Assembly: GCA_947496145.1 (NCBI GenBank)
Contig: CANMBS010000002.1
Location: 186,001 to 250,000, forward strand
Length of the DNA stretch: 64,000 bases
Source: an uncultured Pseudovibrio sp.
GTDB lineage: Bacteria; Pseudomonadota; Alphaproteobacteria; Rhizobiales; Stappiaceae
Reading direction: 5' to 3'
Position 1 is the first letter of the stretch. The number at the start of each line of letters is the position of its first letter. The translations under genes were made by a program, and so were the position numbers. This document shows, piece after piece, positions 9,466-18,078 of the stretch. The notes under the pieces were generated by a model that saw only the letters and a program-made list of their open reading frames with translations, did no database searches and had not been told where the DNA came from.

Positions 9466-10341
9466 ATGGTGGGGCGCAAACCAAAAGGCAGTAAAGCAAA
9501 ACAAGCAAGCGGTCAGAGCCGCTCAGCGTTAGCACAGCCTGAAGGTGACTACCAGATGCACGTGGATTACGATGAAAATGGTGTCTTTTACGAAGACGCT
9601 GAGGTTGATCATGATGCAGTTGCCAATGCCGCTAGCAAAAAACGTAGGGGATTGGGAAAACTGACCACACTAGGGCTTCTGGCATTCACATGTATGGCAT
9701 CACTCATTGCCGTTAATGCAGCTTTCCTGCAAGACGTCAGGCACCCTTCGCCATTGATTGCGACAAGAGCTTCTCAATCGCAGTTAGATGGCTCGGAACT
9801 GGTGAAAGCTGCACAAAAACTGAAGCAGCGCGAACTGGTGGCAGATGTCCAGAAAGAACTTCGCCGTTTGGGCGCCTACCCTGGTAGTTTGGATGGCCAG
9901 TTTGGTCCCGCGACAGAACGGGCTATACGCTTGTATCAACGCCAGCGGGCGATGAATGAAACCGGAAAAGTCACCGAAGCTCTGTTGGCGCGCCTCACGA
10001 TGGATTTTGAGGTCTTCACAAGGACTTCTGATATAAAATCCGAAGAAACGGCTGTTCCGGTGCCGCGAGCCAGCCCGGATGGTATTGCAGAACTTGCAAT
10101 GCAAAGCACTGGTTCGGCAACGAGCCTTATGCAAAACCCGACAGAAACTGAGCGCATTAAACGTCTGCAGAAAGTACTGGCGAAGCTTGGATATGGTCCC
10201 CTTACTATTGATGGGATTCCAGGCGGACAGACAGAAGCAGCAATCGCTGCCTTTCAAAGAGCCTACAAGTTGAAGGTTGACGGGAAAATGAGTGATGCAC
10301 TACTTGCAAAGATTGCAGATGTAAGTGGAACGCGCATCTGA
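9466..10341 (+). CDS. Membrane-anchored peptidoglycan-binding protein
   Basis: A 291-residue protein when read from the ATG at 9466, which follows AAGGGGAAG at suitable distance; the frame is open upstream to 9331. A charged cytoplasmic N-terminus is followed by one transmembrane helix (about residues 65-87, LTTLGLLAFTCMASLIAV). The periplasmic part contains two PG_binding_1 repeats: LRRLGAYPGSLDGQFGPATE and, near the C-terminus, LAKLGYGPLTIDGIPGGQTE. These bind peptidoglycan; no catalytic domain is visible, so it may tether or regulate cell-wall enzymes. A DUF1491 gene follows 38 bases later. Confidence 0.85.
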   Translation: MVGRKPKGSKAKQASGQSRSALAQPEGDYQMHVDYDENGVFYEDAEVDHDAVANAASKKRRGLGKLTTLGLLAFTCMASLIAVNAAFLQDVRHPSPLIATRASQSQLDGSELVKAAQKLKQRELVADVQKELRRLGAYPGSLDGQFGPATERAIRLYQRQRAMNETGKVTEALLARLTMDFEVFTRTSDIKSEETAVPVPRASPDGIAELAMQSTGSATSLMQNPTETERIKRLQKVLAKLGYGPLTIDGIPGGQTEAAIAAFQRAYKLKVDGKMSDALLAKIADVSGTRI

Positions 10342-10379
10342 TAAACGACTTCTCCAAAGTCCAATAGAAAGAAAAGACA

Positions 10380-10751
10380 ATGCGTGTAACCTCTGAATTC
10401 TGGGTAGCCGCTTATACGCGCCGCTGTTTTGCAGAGGGGGCCTTTGCTGGGGTCCGTCGCAAGGGGGCGACTGAAGCAGGCGCAATCTTCATTGTCATTG
10501 ATCGCTTAGACAATACCTTCGATTTTTATGGTCCAGCTCCGCAGTCCTTCTTCGAAGATGAAAAGCCGCTTGACCGAGAGTTTGAGCTGCTTCTGGAGCA
10601 GGCAACAAGAGAAGATATTGAGGCGAAACTTACACGTGAAGAACGCATGGATCCTGATTTCTGGGTGGTAGAGATAGAAGATAAAGAGGCACGAAGCTTT
10701 TTGACACTCCCAAAAGAGAAAGGGCCACACGACCTATTCCCCGGCTTATAG
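10380..10751 (+). CDS. DUF1491 family protein
   Basis: A 123-residue soluble protein matching the alphaproteobacterial DUF1491 family: MRVTSEFWVAAYTRRC at the N-terminus, FDFYGPAPQSFF in the middle, and REERMDPDFWVVEIED near the end. It follows the peptidoglycan-binding gene by 38 bases and is probably cotranscribed with it. Its last six bases overlap the end of the DUF2336 gene on the other strand. Function unknown. Confidence 0.85.
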   Translation: MRVTSEFWVAAYTRRCFAEGAFAGVRRKGATEAGAIFIVIDRLDNTFDFYGPAPQSFFEDEKPLDREFELLLEQATREDIEAKLTREERMDPDFWVVEIEDKEARSFLTLPKEKGPHDLFPGL

Positions 10752-11570
10752 CGACCTGATACGGTCAGGGCGCTTTGGTATTTGTTGAATTGATAGTTTA
10801 CTTTTACTCTGACAAGCCCTAACCGCAGCCTCAGGTTCCTGATAAATGCTTTTATAACGTGGCGGCGCGGCAACTGGCTTCCAGCTTGCTATAAGTTTTC
10901 CAGCAGTCTTTCGACAAATTCCCGCAGCACACTTTTGTAAATCTCTCATAGCGTCCGCATCGATCAGTGTGCCCCATAAACGGACAAGCAGCCGGTCAAT
11001 ATATGGTGTGTCAAAACCCAATGCGGTGAGCAATACGATAAACCCATCGGGAGCAGAATGAGTGCAACACCGATGAACCTGAGCAGGTGTGAGGCCACAT
11101 ATCCGCGCTAAATCACCTATCAGACTAGCATGTCCATTCTTAAGTCCACGCTGCGTTAGTGTTTCACAGTGAGATTTGGGCAACATAGGCACAGGTGTAA
11201 AAGTAGTGATTGCCTCCGGTAACTCATCGGCGAGATCATGATATGAAGAAAGCGGAGCATGAGACAAGAAAGCTTCTAGATTGTCTTGAGGCGCTTTGTC
11301 TGTATCTGCGGCTTCATTGGACTGCGCTATCTTCTGAGCCATAAAGCTACAGATTGCCTGATCTTGATCCGCGCCGAGTGCCTGGACGACTGAGCTTGGT
11401 GCATCAGGCAGAGGGCAAAGCAGGCGTGCTATCTGCATGCGATGACTGGCTGATACATACGGCAAGTGTTGTAGTGCCAGTTCCTCATACATTCGGGAAT
11501 TGATTTGCGAGGGCCGGGATTGTGCAAGTGCTTCCGTAGCAGCAATTAAAATCTGAGATCTGGCTTCCAT
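10746..11570 (-). CDS. DUF2336-type helical repeat protein
   Basis: About 274 residues, almost entirely alpha-helical, with the spacing of helices seen in DUF2336 proteins (LPYVSASHRMQIARLLCPLP early; ICGLTPAQVHRCC and LLTALGFDTPYIDRLLVRLW later). The start at 11570 (MEARSQIL) is chosen because family members begin near this point; a GTG at 11597 would add nine residues. The C-terminus is basic and probably disordered. Function is unknown. It ends convergently with the DUF1491 gene. Confidence 0.65.
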   Translation of the reverse strand: MEARSQILIAATEALAQSRPSQINSRMYEELALQHLPYVSASHRMQIARLLCPLPDAPSSVVQALGADQDQAICSFMAQKIAQSNEAADTDKAPQDNLEAFLSHAPLSSYHDLADELPEAITTFTPVPMLPKSHCETLTQRGLKNGHASLIGDLARICGLTPAQVHRCCTHSAPDGFIVLLTALGFDTPYIDRLLVRLWGTLIDADAMRDLQKCAAGICRKTAGKLIASWKPVAAPPRYKSIYQEPEAAVRACQSKSKLSIQQIPKRPDRIRSL

Positions 11571-11766
11571 GCATAAAGTAACCTTGATACGCAACACTAT
11601 GATTTATTGATGTTTTTAGCCATATAGGAGGTGGCAGTCGTAACATCTAAAAGAAAACCAGGTAAAATTAGGGGCAAATTCTTTACATCCCATTAACTGA
11701 AGTTCAGCTTAACTATAGCTTGCAATAACTCAGATACGGACTGCAATTGTGCCAAAGGAATGAACG

Positions 11767-11967
11767 ATGGGTACACTTCATGATCTGGTTACTGAAAGGT
11801 CTCGCAGGCAACCAGCGCAACTACGTCGGGCTTATGACCGTACTGCTGCTTCCGCGCAGATACATTTGTTCCCAGGAGTTTTTAAGGCCCCTTCAGGTGC
11901 AGCGCGTGGCCAGCGAATGGGAATTGTTCGTGTTGTCGAACACCACGCGCAGTACGAGAGGGACTAG
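11767..11967 (+). CDS. Small hypothetical protein (66 aa)
   Basis: A short frame with AAAGGA placed eight bases before the ATG. The 66-residue product is rich in Arg and His with no hydrophobic segment (MGTLHDLVTERSRR at the start, VVEHHAQYERD at the end). A longer overlapping frame (11747-12004) has a less protein-like composition. No family recognised; comparison with related genomes would decide whether it is conserved. Confidence 0.4.
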   Translation: MGTLHDLVTERSRRQPAQLRRAYDRTAASAQIHLFPGVFKAPSGAARGQRMGIVRVVEHHAQYERD

Positions 11968-12022
11968 CATCCTGTGTTTTTTGCCTGTATCTCGTGTGTT
12001 GTAAGTATCAGGAATGCGAGTC

Positions 12023-12919
12023 ATGGGCAATTTCGGGAAAGCAGAATCTACTTGTCAGGCCAGAACCTTGATAAGAACCGGCACATGTGCACGCACACCA
12101 TGTGCTTGTAAAAACAGCATAAGTGTTTTCTTGCCAGCTCTTCTCGTTGTTTCGCTAAGTCTGCTGACAGCATGTTCGCGGCCAGTTGGTGACTTTGGAC
12201 GGGCAAAGCCGAATATCTTACATGATCGTGTTGCAGAAGATACTGGCATGCTTTACCGTTACGTGCTCAGTAAGGATGTTTCAAACCTGAACCTTACTGA
12301 TCAGGAAAAGCAATTGCGCGATCAGGGGTGGACACTTGTTGTGCCGCCTACGTCGGAAGACTGGATCGGAGCCAACAAGGCTCAGTTGCAACGGCAAGGC
12401 GTTCTTGATGATCCTTATGCTGCTATTAATCCTTCTGCATATTACAGCTACCTGCGCACGGATAAATATCGGTCCAGCGAAACGCGGTATGCGCGACTTA
12501 TCAGTGATGCAAAGTCTGATCGAAAACTATTAGTTCCGTTTTGCAAAATTGCGCGGCAGGTTCTGGTGAGTGATAAGGAACGGCTGCATGCGCTTAATCG
12601 CCAGCAGGTCGTCAACGAGCAACTGGTCATGGGAGTAAAGGCGCGCACTAATGAGAATAAGTCCTTCGTGGACTGGGTACTGCGCGCCACTGGCCGTCGT
12701 TTACAAGCCTATCAGATTGCGATCAATGCACTGGAGGTTGAAACTCCCTCCGCACAGCAAATGTGGGACGCCAGTAAAGCCTATGAGCAGCTTCGCCGTA
12801 CCTACGAAGAGTTGCCAAACCTATGTTATGCTGAGGTTCGCAGTCCACCCAAACCTGCTGAAAGACGCTCCCGGATCTTCACAGGTTGGGGGCTGGAAGG
12901 AAAAGCACCTCAAAAATAG
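12023..12919 (+). CDS. Lipoprotein of unknown function
   Basis: A protein of 298 residues from the ATG at 12023, which has AGGA nine bases upstream; an ATG at 12014 is in frame. After an unusually long polar and cysteine-containing N-terminal stretch comes a hydrophobic segment ending in a lipobox (SLLTAC, followed by SRPVGDFGRA), so the mature protein is probably an outer-membrane or inner-membrane lipoprotein. The remaining 240 residues are charged and mostly helical (SDKERLHALNRQQVVNEQ). The true start may be further downstream if the long N-terminus is not translated. It converges on the DUF1254 gene. No family recognised beyond alphaproteobacterial lipoproteins. Confidence 0.65.
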   Translation: MGNFGKAESTCQARTLIRTGTCARTPCACKNSISVFLPALLVVSLSLLTACSRPVGDFGRAKPNILHDRVAEDTGMLYRYVLSKDVSNLNLTDQEKQLRDQGWTLVVPPTSEDWIGANKAQLQRQGVLDDPYAAINPSAYYSYLRTDKYRSSETRYARLISDAKSDRKLLVPFCKIARQVLVSDKERLHALNRQQVVNEQLVMGVKARTNENKSFVDWVLRATGRRLQAYQIAINALEVETPSAQQMWDASKAYEQLRRTYEELPNLCYAEVRSPPKPAERRSRIFTGWGLEGKAPQK

Positions 12920-12931
12920 GTCTCTGACTTG

Positions 12932-13522
12932 TTAAGTCACCGGCAAATCAGCGCAGGTGGCAGCACGCAAAGCCTCAGAAATCTGCGGTAAATGCGCGTT
13001 AGAAGGCACAAAGGCACGAAACAGTGCAAACCCTTTCAGCTCGTTGGTCTCCACCACGATCATCTCCTCCAGGTTTTCAGGTGGGTTCTCGCGCAGGATA
13101 GAAAGCTGTTGCGGTGTGAGCACCAGCATGTGGACTGCTTCTCCCTCTGAGGTTTTGTCGTTCAAGCTGTAGGCAACCTGTCCTTTTTCGTTGAAAAGAC
13201 CAAGCGACCAGAATGGGGAAGGGGCATGGCTGCTGATGATAAGCGGGCCGTCTTCAAGGGAATATCTACAGATTGCATGGCGCATAGAAGGGTCAAGATC
13301 TGGCAGGGGCTCGCTGCGTGGCAGGATAGGTGGCAGCACCTGAAAGCTGCGGTCCGCTCCAAATTCTCCAACTCGTTCATAGGGAGAATGAGGGACGTAG
13401 GAAGGGACATTCAGGACGACTGCAACATGCACTATCCCCGCAAGGAAAAATCCGGCGAGCCCCCACAAAATCCAGCGGGGAGAGATGTATATGTCTTTAA
13501 GTTTGGCGAGGAGTTCACTCAT
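12932..13522 (-). CDS. DUF1254 domain membrane protein
   Basis: A 196-residue protein with one N-terminal transmembrane helix (about residues 17-38, ILWGLAGFFLAGIVHVAVVL) and an extracytoplasmic domain resembling DUF1254 (FQVLPPILPRSEPLPDLDPS; SSHAPSPFWSLGLFNEKG). It is the third gene of a leftward operon after the penicillin-binding protein and a DUF1214 protein, with a four-base overlap with the latter. DUF1254 and DUF1214 proteins usually occur as pairs; function is unknown. Confidence 0.8.
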   Translation of the reverse strand: MSELLAKLKDIYISPRWILWGLAGFFLAGIVHVAVVLNVPSYVPHSPYERVGEFGADRSFQVLPPILPRSEPLPDLDPSMRHAICRYSLEDGPLIISSHAPSPFWSLGLFNEKGQVAYSLNDKTSEGEAVHMLVLTPQQLSILRENPPENLEEMIVVETNELKGFALFRAFVPSNAHLPQISEALRAATCADLPVT

Positions 13523-14220
13523 GAGCAGCTCACCTGTTCTACTGCTGGCATCACAGGTGCACTTTGTCCGGCCCCGGTGGTGTAGGGGATATCGTAGAGC
13601 CGCATCGCAAACACCAGACCGTTATCCCCGCCAGTCGGAAGCCAGTTTCCGGGGCGTGCCCTGGGGGAGACGGCAATGGAAAAGCTGCCGCTGACATCCA
13701 TAAGGACGCCGTGACTGTGTAAAGATGCTCGTCCTGCATCTGTTGCCAGCAGTTCCAGCGCATTATCAAGTGCGGTGAGTGTCCACAGGCGTGTTGCTGG
13801 CACTTTACCTGAAATTCGATAGGTACATTGAGGATCTAGTGCCTGTCCGCTGTCATCAAATGCGGCATAAAAAGCAAGCCCTTCACCGCTGCCAAGCGGA
13901 ACGCGGCCCGTACGTGCGAAAATTGCGGTGCTGTAAGGGTCGCTGTCCTGAGTACCTGCATGGGGATGTGCAACCCAGACGCCGCTCTCAAGAGCACTGA
14001 ATGGGGAACCTCGGTTAAGAGAAAGATACGCACTGCTTATCCCCAGCGCCAGCGCAATGGTGATGGAGAGTAAGAAAGGACCAAAGGAAAAGAATGGCCG
14101 TTTGTAGAGCAGTGGCGAAAGGTGGGGCCAAGGTTTTTGCCAGGAGGTTTCCGGGTCAAAAATCTGGGTGGTTTCGTCTTCAGGGACCGCCACACCAGGC
14201 ATGTTCAGGGTCTGTGTCAT
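13519..14220 (-). CDS. DUF1214 domain membrane protein
   Basis: A 233-residue protein. A cytoplasmic N-terminus of about 45 residues precedes one membrane helix (FGPFLLSITIALALGISSAY), then an extracytoplasmic DUF1214 domain: YSTAIFARTGRVPLGSGEGL, LWTLTALDN, and the C-terminal NGLVFAMRLYDIPYTTG typical of the family. Its start overlaps the stop of the upstream penicillin-binding protein by four bases and its own stop overlaps the DUF1254 start. The tight coupling to a peptidoglycan synthase suggests an envelope role, but none is established. Confidence 0.85.
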   Translation of the reverse strand: MTQTLNMPGVAVPEDETTQIFDPETSWQKPWPHLSPLLYKRPFFSFGPFLLSITIALALGISSAYLSLNRGSPFSALESGVWVAHPHAGTQDSDPYSTAIFARTGRVPLGSGEGLAFYAAFDDSGQALDPQCTYRISGKVPATRLWTLTALDNALELLATDAGRASLHSHGVLMDVSGSFSIAVSPRARPGNWLPTGGDNGLVFAMRLYDIPYTTGAGQSAPVMPAVEQVSCS

Positions 14221-16454
14221 CGGGTATAAGTTGCATCCGCCTGGGTTGAAGAGCCAAGGTGAGCCTGCACGTTTGACTGAGAAATACTGTTGAATGGAAG
14301 AGCACGCAAACGCTCGCCAAGTGCTTCCAGCACTTGTTGCGATGTCCGGTTTAACAGCTCCGGCGGGCCTGTGATCTCATGATCACTCAAGCCATTGGCG
14401 GTGATAACTCCCTTGCCTTCAGGTGGTTCCACACCGGGCATAGCTTTCAGCTCCAGCCCCTGATGGGCATAGCGCATAAAGTTGCCCCATGTCATCGCTG
14501 GCAAGCTGCCGCCAGTCATGCGGCGTGTGGATGAAAAGTCATCGTTTCCAAACCAGACGGCAGCGGCCAGATTGCCGGTGTACCCCACAAACCAGGCATC
14601 CCGGTAGGCTTGAGTGGTTCCTGTTTTGCCAGCAGCAGTTACGCCTTCCAGTCGCGCTCTCCTACCTGTCCCGCGCTCAATAACGTTCACAAGAATATCA
14701 TTCATCATGGCCACTTTATCAAATGGTAAGATCCTGAGAGAAGGGGCAGAATCCCGCTCATGACTGTAAAGCAGTTCGCCTCTGGAATCGCGAAGTTCCA
14801 GCACAGCATATGGATCAACTTTCTTCCCGCCAGCGCCGAAAGAGGCATAGGAACTTGTCATATCCAGAACAGTCACTTCAGAAACACCCAGTGGCATGGC
14901 ACGGGTGATTTTAAGCTCGCTGTTGATGCCCATCATGTAAGCTGTGGTTGCAATCTTATCGCGCCCGATAGCCTGTGCCAGACGAACAGGGATTGTGTTG
15001 ATGGACTTGGTAAGAGCTGTTTTCAGCGTCACAGGCCCGGCATATCCGCGGGTATAATTGCGCGGTGACCATCCGCCAATGTTGATGGGCCGGTCGGGGA
15101 CAACACTTTCAGTCTCATATCCGTTCAGGAAGGCTGTCATATAGACGAAGGGTTTGAATGAAGACCCCGGCTGACGCAGCGCATCTGTCGCACGGTTGAA
15201 CTGGCTTTCATCATAATCACGTCCCCCCACCATGGAGCGCACCGCGCCGTCAGTGGTGATAACTGTCATGGCGGCTTCTTCTACGCCGTATCGGTCTCCG
15301 TATTGACGTAAAGTGCTCTCGATCTGGTTGACAGCCTCCTTCTGAAGGCCTGGATCAAGAGTGGTGCGAACGGAAATTACCCTGTCATTACTGAGCTCTG
15401 GGTATTGTGCTGCGAGATCTTTCACCTCCTCAAACGCCCAGTCCATGAAGTGATCAGGGGCCTGGCTCTTTGTGCGGTCCACGGCCTCTGCGGGGTTGCG
15501 GCGCGCACCGATAACCTGGCCCTCAGTCATGAAGCCAGCTTGTACAATATTCGTCAGCACCTCGTTGGCGCGGGCGCGGGCGGCGGGCAGGTTTTTGTGC
15601 GGGGCATATTTGGAAGGAGCCTTGTAAAGCCCTGCAAGCATTGCAGCTTCTGCTAAGGAAATCTCGCGCACATCCTTGCCGAAATAAAACTCAGAGGCCG
15701 CTGCAACGCCAAATGTCCCCGCGCCCATATAAGCGCGGTCGAGGTATAATTTGAGGATTTCCCGCTTGGAAAGGTTCATCTCAAGCCACAGGGCGAGATA
15801 GGCTTCCTTGATTTTGCGTTGTAATGTGCGTTCGTTTGAAAGGAACAGGTTTTTTGCAAGCTGCTGTGTAATGGAGGAGCCGCCCTGCACCACAGAGCGG
15901 GCTTTCACGTTCTCCACCATGGCGCGGAAGGTGCCAACAAAATCGATTCCCCAGTGATCGAAGAAGCGTCGGTCTTCGGTTGCCAGCGTGGCCTGAATCA
16001 CATGGTCGGGAATATCGTCGAGGGGAATTTTATCGTTCAGCAAGATGCCGCGCTTGCCAATCGGGTTCCCGAACCGATCAAAAAAGCTCACCGAAAAATC
16101 TGAGGTGGTTTTCCAGTCGGACCGTTCCGTTGCTTTAAAGGCAGGTTGTGCGAAGGCCAGCAGAAGCAGAAAACCGAAAGCGCAATAGGTCAGCCCTTCC
16201 GAAGCCAGCCCTGCAATCCATCTGGCGGGGCCGCGCGGTACGAACCGGCGCATAAAGGCGGAATATTCGCGGAAGAATGTACCCAGATACTGTGAGGTAT
16301 GAAACAGGGCGGAATCCAGCCATGCATCGGTTGCAAGCATGCGCTGAGACAGGTCCTGAAGAGTAAAAGATCGGCTCTTACCCTTTTTTTTCACATGTTC
16401 GGCAGAATTTTCCGTGACATTCTGCTTTTCGCTGTTATCAGAGTTCTCTTCCAA
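14217..16454 (-). CDS. Class A penicillin-binding protein (PBP1A family)
   Basis: A 745-residue bifunctional peptidoglycan synthase of the inner membrane. A long cytoplasmic tail and one membrane helix (about residues 86-106) precede the glycosyltransferase-51 domain: catalytic Glu160 in ATEDRRFFDHWG, then QGGSSITQQLAKN and KREILKLYLDRAYMG. The transpeptidase domain has the SxxK serine in QPGSSFKPFVY (near residue 430), SxN in KSINTIPVRL, and KTG in AAGKTGTTQAYRDAWFVGY. All motifs are intact. Glycan polymerisation and peptide cross-linking are both expected. Two small membrane-protein genes (DUF1214, DUF1254) follow in the same operon with four-base overlaps. Confidence 0.93.
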   Translation of the reverse strand: MEENSDNSEKQNVTENSAEHVKKKGKSRSFTLQDLSQRMLATDAWLDSALFHTSQYLGTFFREYSAFMRRFVPRGPARWIAGLASEGLTYCAFGFLLLLAFAQPAFKATERSDWKTTSDFSVSFFDRFGNPIGKRGILLNDKIPLDDIPDHVIQATLATEDRRFFDHWGIDFVGTFRAMVENVKARSVVQGGSSITQQLAKNLFLSNERTLQRKIKEAYLALWLEMNLSKREILKLYLDRAYMGAGTFGVAAASEFYFGKDVREISLAEAAMLAGLYKAPSKYAPHKNLPAARARANEVLTNIVQAGFMTEGQVIGARRNPAEAVDRTKSQAPDHFMDWAFEEVKDLAAQYPELSNDRVISVRTTLDPGLQKEAVNQIESTLRQYGDRYGVEEAAMTVITTDGAVRSMVGGRDYDESQFNRATDALRQPGSSFKPFVYMTAFLNGYETESVVPDRPINIGGWSPRNYTRGYAGPVTLKTALTKSINTIPVRLAQAIGRDKIATTAYMMGINSELKITRAMPLGVSEVTVLDMTSSYASFGAGGKKVDPYAVLELRDSRGELLYSHERDSAPSLRILPFDKVAMMNDILVNVIERGTGRRARLEGVTAAGKTGTTQAYRDAWFVGYTGNLAAAVWFGNDDFSSTRRMTGGSLPAMTWGNFMRYAHQGLELKAMPGVEPPEGKGVITANGLSDHEITGPPELLNRTSQQVLEALGERLRALPFNSISQSNVQAHLGSSTQADATYTR

Positions 16455-16684
16455 ACTGACTACCCGTGCTGCTGGTCATCCTTCCCTGAAAGACGCTGGG
16501 GAAGATGAGCAAACTGAAGAACTAGCGGAAGCGCACCGCCGAAACTGGGAACCCAAATTTCGACAAAAGAACGCGCGATAATAATAGGTTAAAGCAGGTT
16601 GCCTACAAAAGGTTAAAGGCAAGCCACTTTAAGGCAACATCCTCGCGTTATTCCCAGCGGAATTTTGCAACGAGAACGAAATAA

Positions 16685-17164
16685 ATGGTATCCGTAAACT
16701 CTGAGAGTCACCGTCCTTTCTGGCAGACCAAAACCCTTGATGAGATGACCCATAAAGAGTGGGAGAGTCTTTGTGACGGGTGCGGGCGTTGCTGCCTGAA
16801 CAAACTGGAAGATTGGGACACTGGCGCAATCTACTGGACAAACGTTGCCTGCACGCTGCTTGATGGAACCACATGCCGGTGCAAAAACTATGAACAGCGC
16901 TTTGAAACTGTTCCCGACTGCGTTCAGCTTTCGCCGGAAATGGTAAGAACTTTGAAATGGTTACCGCCAACATGCGCGTATCGTTTAATCCGTGAAGGCA
17001 AAAACCTGTACTGGTGGCATCCTCTTGTCTCCAAAGACCCGCAGAGCGTTCATGACGCCGGAATCTCAGTAAAAGACAAGACCGTCAGCGAAGACGGTAT
17101 GGAGCCTGAAGAATTTGAAAATCATCTCGTTCACTGGCCGGATGATGACTACATTCAAGATTGA
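16685..17164 (+). CDS. YcgN family cysteine cluster protein (UPF0260)
   Basis: A 159-residue cytoplasmic protein of the YcgN/UPF0260 family. The family cysteines are present in [12 protein letters not shown] (residues about 34-45), followed by further Cys in [20 protein letters not shown] and in [11 protein letters not shown]. Such CxxCxxCC arrangements usually bind metal, probably zinc. The segment [20 protein letters not shown] is also conserved in the family. Function not established. It is divergent from the penicillin-binding protein gene with a 230-base shared upstream region, and lies just before the GTA control region. Confidence 0.88.
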   Translation: MVSVNSESHRPFWQTKTLDEMTHKEWESLCDGCGRCCLNKLEDWDTGAIYWTNVACTLLDGTTCRCKNYEQRFETVPDCVQLSPEMVRTLKWLPPTCAYRLIREGKNLYWWHPLVSKDPQSVHDAGISVKDKTVSEDGMEPEEFENHLVHWPDDDYIQD

Positions 17165-17297
17165 TCTTGCAAAATCTGTTTCTTTTCAATTGCTTCTCCA
17201 CAGGGCAGGAGCGGGGATAACTTAAACTCATTATGTAATGAGGCCAGAAGAGCGCTTGGGCAGTTTCAGGTGTCCCTTCAATGCCCTGCAACTTTCA

Positions 17298-17310
17298 TCA
17301 CTCGTTGATT
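17298..17310 (-). promoter_or_regulatory. Possible IHF-binding site upstream of the GTA promoter
   Basis: Read on the minus strand this 13-mer begins AATCAACGAG and fits the IHF consensus (WATCAA, four bases, TTR) with one mismatch in the last three bases. It lies about 87 bases upstream of the putative -35 box. Caulobacter GTA activation needs IHF, which is why the site is noted. One-mismatch IHF sites are common by chance, so the support is weak. Confidence 0.25.
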
Positions 17311-17396
17311 GAACAGTCACAATCCTAACGTGGGGCGGGGATAAGTGTCCATGCCTCTTTGTGTCAGTTGTGATAGGAATATAATCTTGACAGCGC

Positions 17397-17425
17397 ACCG
17401 CTGTTTTGCTAGTGTTTTGGCATGC
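17397..17425 (+). promoter_or_regulatory. Candidate sigma70 promoter of the GTA cluster leader
   Basis: TTGACA at 17397-17402 and TAGTGT at 17420-17425 are separated by exactly 17 bases. The transcript would begin near 17432, about 135 bases before the first GTA gene, and would run first into the terminator at 17508-17540. Confidence 0.5.
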
Positions 17426-17507
17426 TGGAGAAAGTGTGAGGAGCCGAGGCAGGCCGCTCAGTTCTTTCAAAAACGCAGATAGATTTACAGGTCATTCGGC
17501 TGTCCCT

Positions 17508-17540
17508 TGTTCAAGCGGGCAGCTTTTTTTGTGCCTGTTT
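17508..17540 (+). terminator. Leader terminator ahead of the GTA cluster
   Basis: GCTGTCC (17509-17515) pairs with GGGCAGC (17527-17533) and CTT with AAG inside it, with one bulged C and a GTTC loop; seven T follow directly (17534-17540). It lies between the candidate promoter and the small terminase gene at 17566, so transcription from that promoter should stop before the structural genes unless antitermination occurs. It could also end a leftover small RNA of about 110 bases. Confidence 0.7.
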
Positions 17541-17565
17541 CAGGTCATTTTAAAAAGGAGGGGGG

Positions 17566-18078
17566 ATGCTGGAAGAACAGGAACCTGACAGTGCTGAAGA
17601 AAAAGCGCTGCGATTGCGTGTGCCCAATGACGTTTGGGTCGTTGTCCGGCGCATGGTTGAGGAAGACCCGGTCTCCATTGCTGAAATAGCCCGCAGAACG
17701 GGCCTGCCGGAAAGCACCATCACCTCCAAGGTCAGACGGGAAGGGTGGCTGCGCAAATGGCAACTGGCGCAGGAGCTGGCCAGCTGCCAGCCCGAAGAGC
17801 GCAGGCGTCTGATCGCTCGCCTTTATGCAGCTTTTGAAAAGCAGGTCAGCGCTCTGGAAGCCAAACTGAGAAAGCTGGCAGGCGATCCGCAAGCCATACC
17901 AGAAGAGGTGGACGCCACAGCAAAAGCTCTGACCAGTCTGGCTAAAACGCTGGATATGTTGCTGGAGCTGCAACAGGCACATGGCAATGACGAGGGCGGG
18001 GAGGAAAGTGATGACCATATCAGAGACGAGCTTTCGCAGCGCATTGCAAGCCTGTGTGAGCAAGGGCAGGCTGAATGA
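17566..18078 (+). CDS. GTA small terminase-like protein (gp1)
   Basis: A 170-residue protein in the position of GTA gene 1. Residues about 38-62 form a helix-turn-helix (VSIAEIARRTGLPESTITSK), expected for DNA recognition by small terminases. The middle is a long charged helix (ALEAKLRKLAGDP onward) likely to oligomerise. A strong Shine-Dalgarno (AAGGAGGGGGG) precedes the start. The large terminase gene overlaps its 3' end by 68 bases. In GTAs the small terminase has lost sequence-specific packaging, which gives random host DNA packaging (family knowledge). Confidence 0.8.
   Translation: MLEEQEPDSAEEKALRLRVPNDVWVVVRRMVEEDPVSIAEIARRTGLPESTITSKVRREGWLRKWQLAQELASCQPEERRRLIARLYAAFEKQVSALEAKLRKLAGDPQAIPEEVDATAKALTSLAKTLDMLLELQQAHGNDEGGEESDDHIRDELSQRIASLCEQGQAE

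Noticed and set aside
11747-12004. 85-codon frame overlapping the 66-residue candidate
   Set aside because: Tryptophan and leucine pattern looks like a frame-shifted reading, and the 66-residue frame has the ribosome site.
17165-17565. Known riboswitch or signal recognition particle RNA in the GTA leader
   Set aside because: The leader does not show the conserved core sequences of any family I can recall; only a promoter and terminator can be supported.
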